DNA of 8,465 bases from JANQRV01 sp964533785 (GTDB taxonomy: Bacteria; Bacteroidota; Bacteroidia; Chitinophagales; Saprospiraceae), in contig CAZHNG010000296.1 in NCBI GenBank assembly GCA_964533785.1, forward strand, positions 1-8,465, read 5' to 3'. The translations under genes were made by a program, and so were the position numbers. Below, piece by piece: positions 7,263 through 8,465 of this stretch (positions within the stretch are counted from its first letter, which is position 1; every line of letters starts with the position of its first letter). The notes below the pieces were generated by a model. It had not been told where the DNA came from, searched no databases, and was given only the letters and a program-made list of their open reading frames with translations.

Positions 7263-7934
7263 ATGATTTTTCCAATCGGTGATGATCAGGTAAAAGGCGG
7301 TTACTTTCCGACATTGAGTTATGGTTTTATTGCAATTAATATCGGGATCTTTATATTTCAGCAATCACTTACTGGCGAAGCGCTGCAAGGCTTTATCACA
7401 ACCTACGGTTGCTTTCCTTACGAAATTACGAGTGGGCAGGATATACAAACGCTTTTCACAAGCATGTTCTTACACGGCGGCTGGATGCATTTGATCGGAA
7501 ATATGCTCTTTTTGTGGGTATTTGCCGATAATATTGAAGCTATCATTGGCAGTACCCGTTTTCTCATCTTTTATTTATTAGGTGGGCTTGCCGCTCACGC
7601 CGCTCATATTTATTTCAACTGGGACAGCCAGATTCCGACGGTAGGAGCCAGCGGTGCCATTTCTGCCGTAATGGGTGCTTATTTGATTATGTTCCCGCGT
7701 TCCTCCATCAGAGTATTGATCCTGTTTTTCATAGTGCGGATACCGGCATTTCTATTTTTAGGGTTTTGGATCTACCAACAATGGATTAGCGGCACGACGG
7801 CACTGGAGGTGCAGACAGCGGAAACGGCCGGTGTTGCCTGGTGGGCACATATTGGCGGATTTGTTTTTGGGGTGGCCGCAGGGATCTATTACCGGGGTAT
7901 GGTGCGAAAGGGATGGAGGGAAGAGATTTATTGA
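7263..7934 (+). CDS. Rhomboid-family intramembrane serine protease
   Basis: The 223-residue product has the compact six-helix rhomboid core. The diagnostic motifs are all present: HGGWMHLIGNM (71-81) with His76 and Asn80 in the second helix, GASGAI with the catalytic Ser130, and WWAHIGGFVFG with the catalytic His196. Together these give the Ser/His dyad, so the protein should be an active protease cutting helices within the membrane. There is no extra N-terminal domain beyond about 15 residues, and the tail is short and basic. The length is normal for the family. It starts 39 bp after the helical-repeat gene on the same strand and may be cotranscribed; the single-pass helical-repeat protein upstream is a conceivable substrate, but this is only inference from position. 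Confidence 0.95.
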   Translation: MIFPIGDDQVKGGYFPTLSYGFIAINIGIFIFQQSLTGEALQGFITTYGCFPYEITSGQDIQTLFTSMFLHGGWMHLIGNMLFLWVFADNIEAIIGSTRFLIFYLLGGLAAHAAHIYFNWDSQIPTVGASGAISAVMGAYLIMFPRSSIRVLILFFIVRIPAFLFLGFWIYQQWISGTTALEVQTAETAGVAWWAHIGGFVFGVAAGIYYRGMVRKGWREEIY

Positions 7935-8073
7935 CGGGATAGAAGGGTTGCGGGTTGAACGGGTTAAGACAAATTAAGGGTTAGAAGAGTTGCAAAGTAA
8001 GAAGGTGAATAAAATGAGACTGGATACGTATTGAGGAAGAATCGCTACAACTAACGATTTTCTATAGCCTTAA
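7935..8073. other. Non-coding stretch with degenerate GGGTT repeats
   Basis: No gene is seen here. Just after the rhomboid stop, the word GGGTT occurs at 7945, 7952, 7961 and 7978 in a purine-rich plus strand (7941-8003, also with AGAAGAGTTGC and TAAGAAGG). The spacing is irregular (7, 9 and 17 bp), so this is a degenerate low-complexity repeat. No hairpin followed by a T-run marks a terminator for the rhomboid transcript. Confidence 0.5.
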
Positions 8074-8271
8074 GTTGTATTGATCCTGGAAAATAGCCCG
8101 GAATTGGCGTTAGTCATCGATAGTCTCGAGATTGCTCAGCCCGCCAAGGCCAGCATTGTATTAAACCACGAAGACCGTACATTGGTACCCGCCTATGGTA
8201 TTGCCTTTAGTGTCCCTTACACTGGTGTTGATTTGAACCACGTCAATGGAGTAACACACAAGTTCTTCTAA
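8074..8271 (+). pseudogene. Short coding-like fragment, possibly a remnant of a large secreted adhesin
   Basis: The frame opens after a TAA at 8071-8073 and closes with TAA at 8269-8271. It gives about 65 residues with a natural protein-like composition (LENSPELALVIDSLEIAQ, then ASIVLNHEDRT, then VPAYGIAFSVPYTGVDLN). There is no ATG; only a TTG at 8080 could start it, with no ribosome-binding site. Strings like YGIAFSVPY recall, from memory, the repeated beta-sandwich domains of giant secreted surface proteins in Saprospiria, where an expected-type domain would continue for another 60 or more residues. It therefore looks like a broken piece left by deletion or recombination. It could also be a chance open frame. 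Confidence 0.4.
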
Positions 8272-8299
8272 GAATTTCTACGAAACCCTACTTCAAATA

Positions 8300-8328
8300 T
8301 TGCATTTCAAAAGGAATCTTTATTTTAG
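8300..8328 (+). promoter_or_regulatory. Possible Bacteroidota-type promoter facing out of the window
   Basis: TTG at 8300-8302, 18 bp, then TATTTTAG at 8321-8328 approximates the Bacteroidota -33 TTTG and -7 TAnnTTTG pattern, with one mismatch in the -7 box. It is followed by CAGCC, a common transcription-start context in this phylum. The gene it would serve lies beyond base 8465. Confidence 0.35.
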
Positions 8329-8348
8329 CAGCCTTATAACAAACAAAC

Positions 8349-8404
8349 TAGACTTTTGACGCTAGACTCTAGAAGTTAGACTAAAAAATCTAACTAATTG
8401 ACAA
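8349..8404 (+). repeat. TAGACT words at an exact 14-bp period
   Basis: TAGACT begins at 8349, 8363 and 8377, exactly 14 bp apart, with a degenerate fourth unit TAACTA at 8391. The remainder of each unit differs. An inverted pair AGTTAGA/TCTAACT (8374-8380 and 8389-8395, loop of 8) overlaps the third unit. This could be a decayed tandem repeat or a set of phased binding sites just downstream of the possible promoter at 8300-8328. Confidence 0.5.
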
Positions 8405-8465
8405 TCAGGGAAAATTATTTATTCTGAAAAATTGATATCCATCGAATATCAGCGTTTTGTTGTCT

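Noticed and set aside
8433..8451. TGATAT/ATATCA hairpin (loop CCATCGA) as a terminator or regulatory site
   Set aside because: A 6-bp AT-rich stem with only a weak T-rich tail is expected often by chance, and its context is cut off by the window end.

Overview
The window looks like a chromosomal segment of a Bacteroidota bacterium, probably a marine or freshwater relative of the Saprospiria (Lewinella/Haliscomenobacter type). The reasons are a FecR anti-sigma regulator with the Bacteroidota layout (FecR domain plus C-terminal STN-binding domain), an STN-domain envelope protein beside it, few Shine-Dalgarno sites, AT-rich start regions, and promoter-like sequences closer to the Bacteroidota -33/-7 pattern than to -35/-10. 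The taxonomic placement is inference. No rRNA, tRNA, CRISPR array or transposase gene is visible.

Left part (1-3671, all minus strand). Transcription runs from a 265-residue helix-hairpin-helix protein of unknown function (2874-3671), through a FecR-type anti-sigma protein (1735-2751), into a long frame that leaves the window at base 1. That last gene (1-1699) is open for about 560 codons. It joins a signal peptide, an STN domain, a basic linker, about eleven 14-16-residue G-x-Q-x-x-G-x-x-N surface repeats of the LA_2272 type, and the start of a beta-rich C-terminal region. FecR and STN proteins normally work with an ECF sigma factor and a TonB-dependent receptor. Here neither partner is present and the STN domain sits on a repeat protein instead, so the pair looks like a non-canonical cell-surface signalling module.

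Middle (3672-3949). The space between divergent genes holds a roughly 175-bp element with 17-bp terminal inverted repeats (one mismatch), internal 16-bp inverted repeats and two small central hairpins. It resembles a MITE or REP-type mobile or structured repeat.

Right part (3950-7934, all plus strand). A lipoprotein with a TIM-barrel-like pattern (3950-4972) overlaps by 41 bp a 763-residue membrane-anchored helical-repeat protein (4932-7223), and a rhomboid-family intramembrane serine protease follows 39 bp later (7263-7934). The close packing suggests one operon of envelope proteins. The first two have no known function.

Right end (7935-8465). There is no intact gene. The stretch holds degenerate GGGTT repeats, a short decayed coding fragment resembling part of a large secreted adhesin, a Bacteroidota-like promoter pointing out of the window, and three TAGACT words spaced exactly 14 bp apart.
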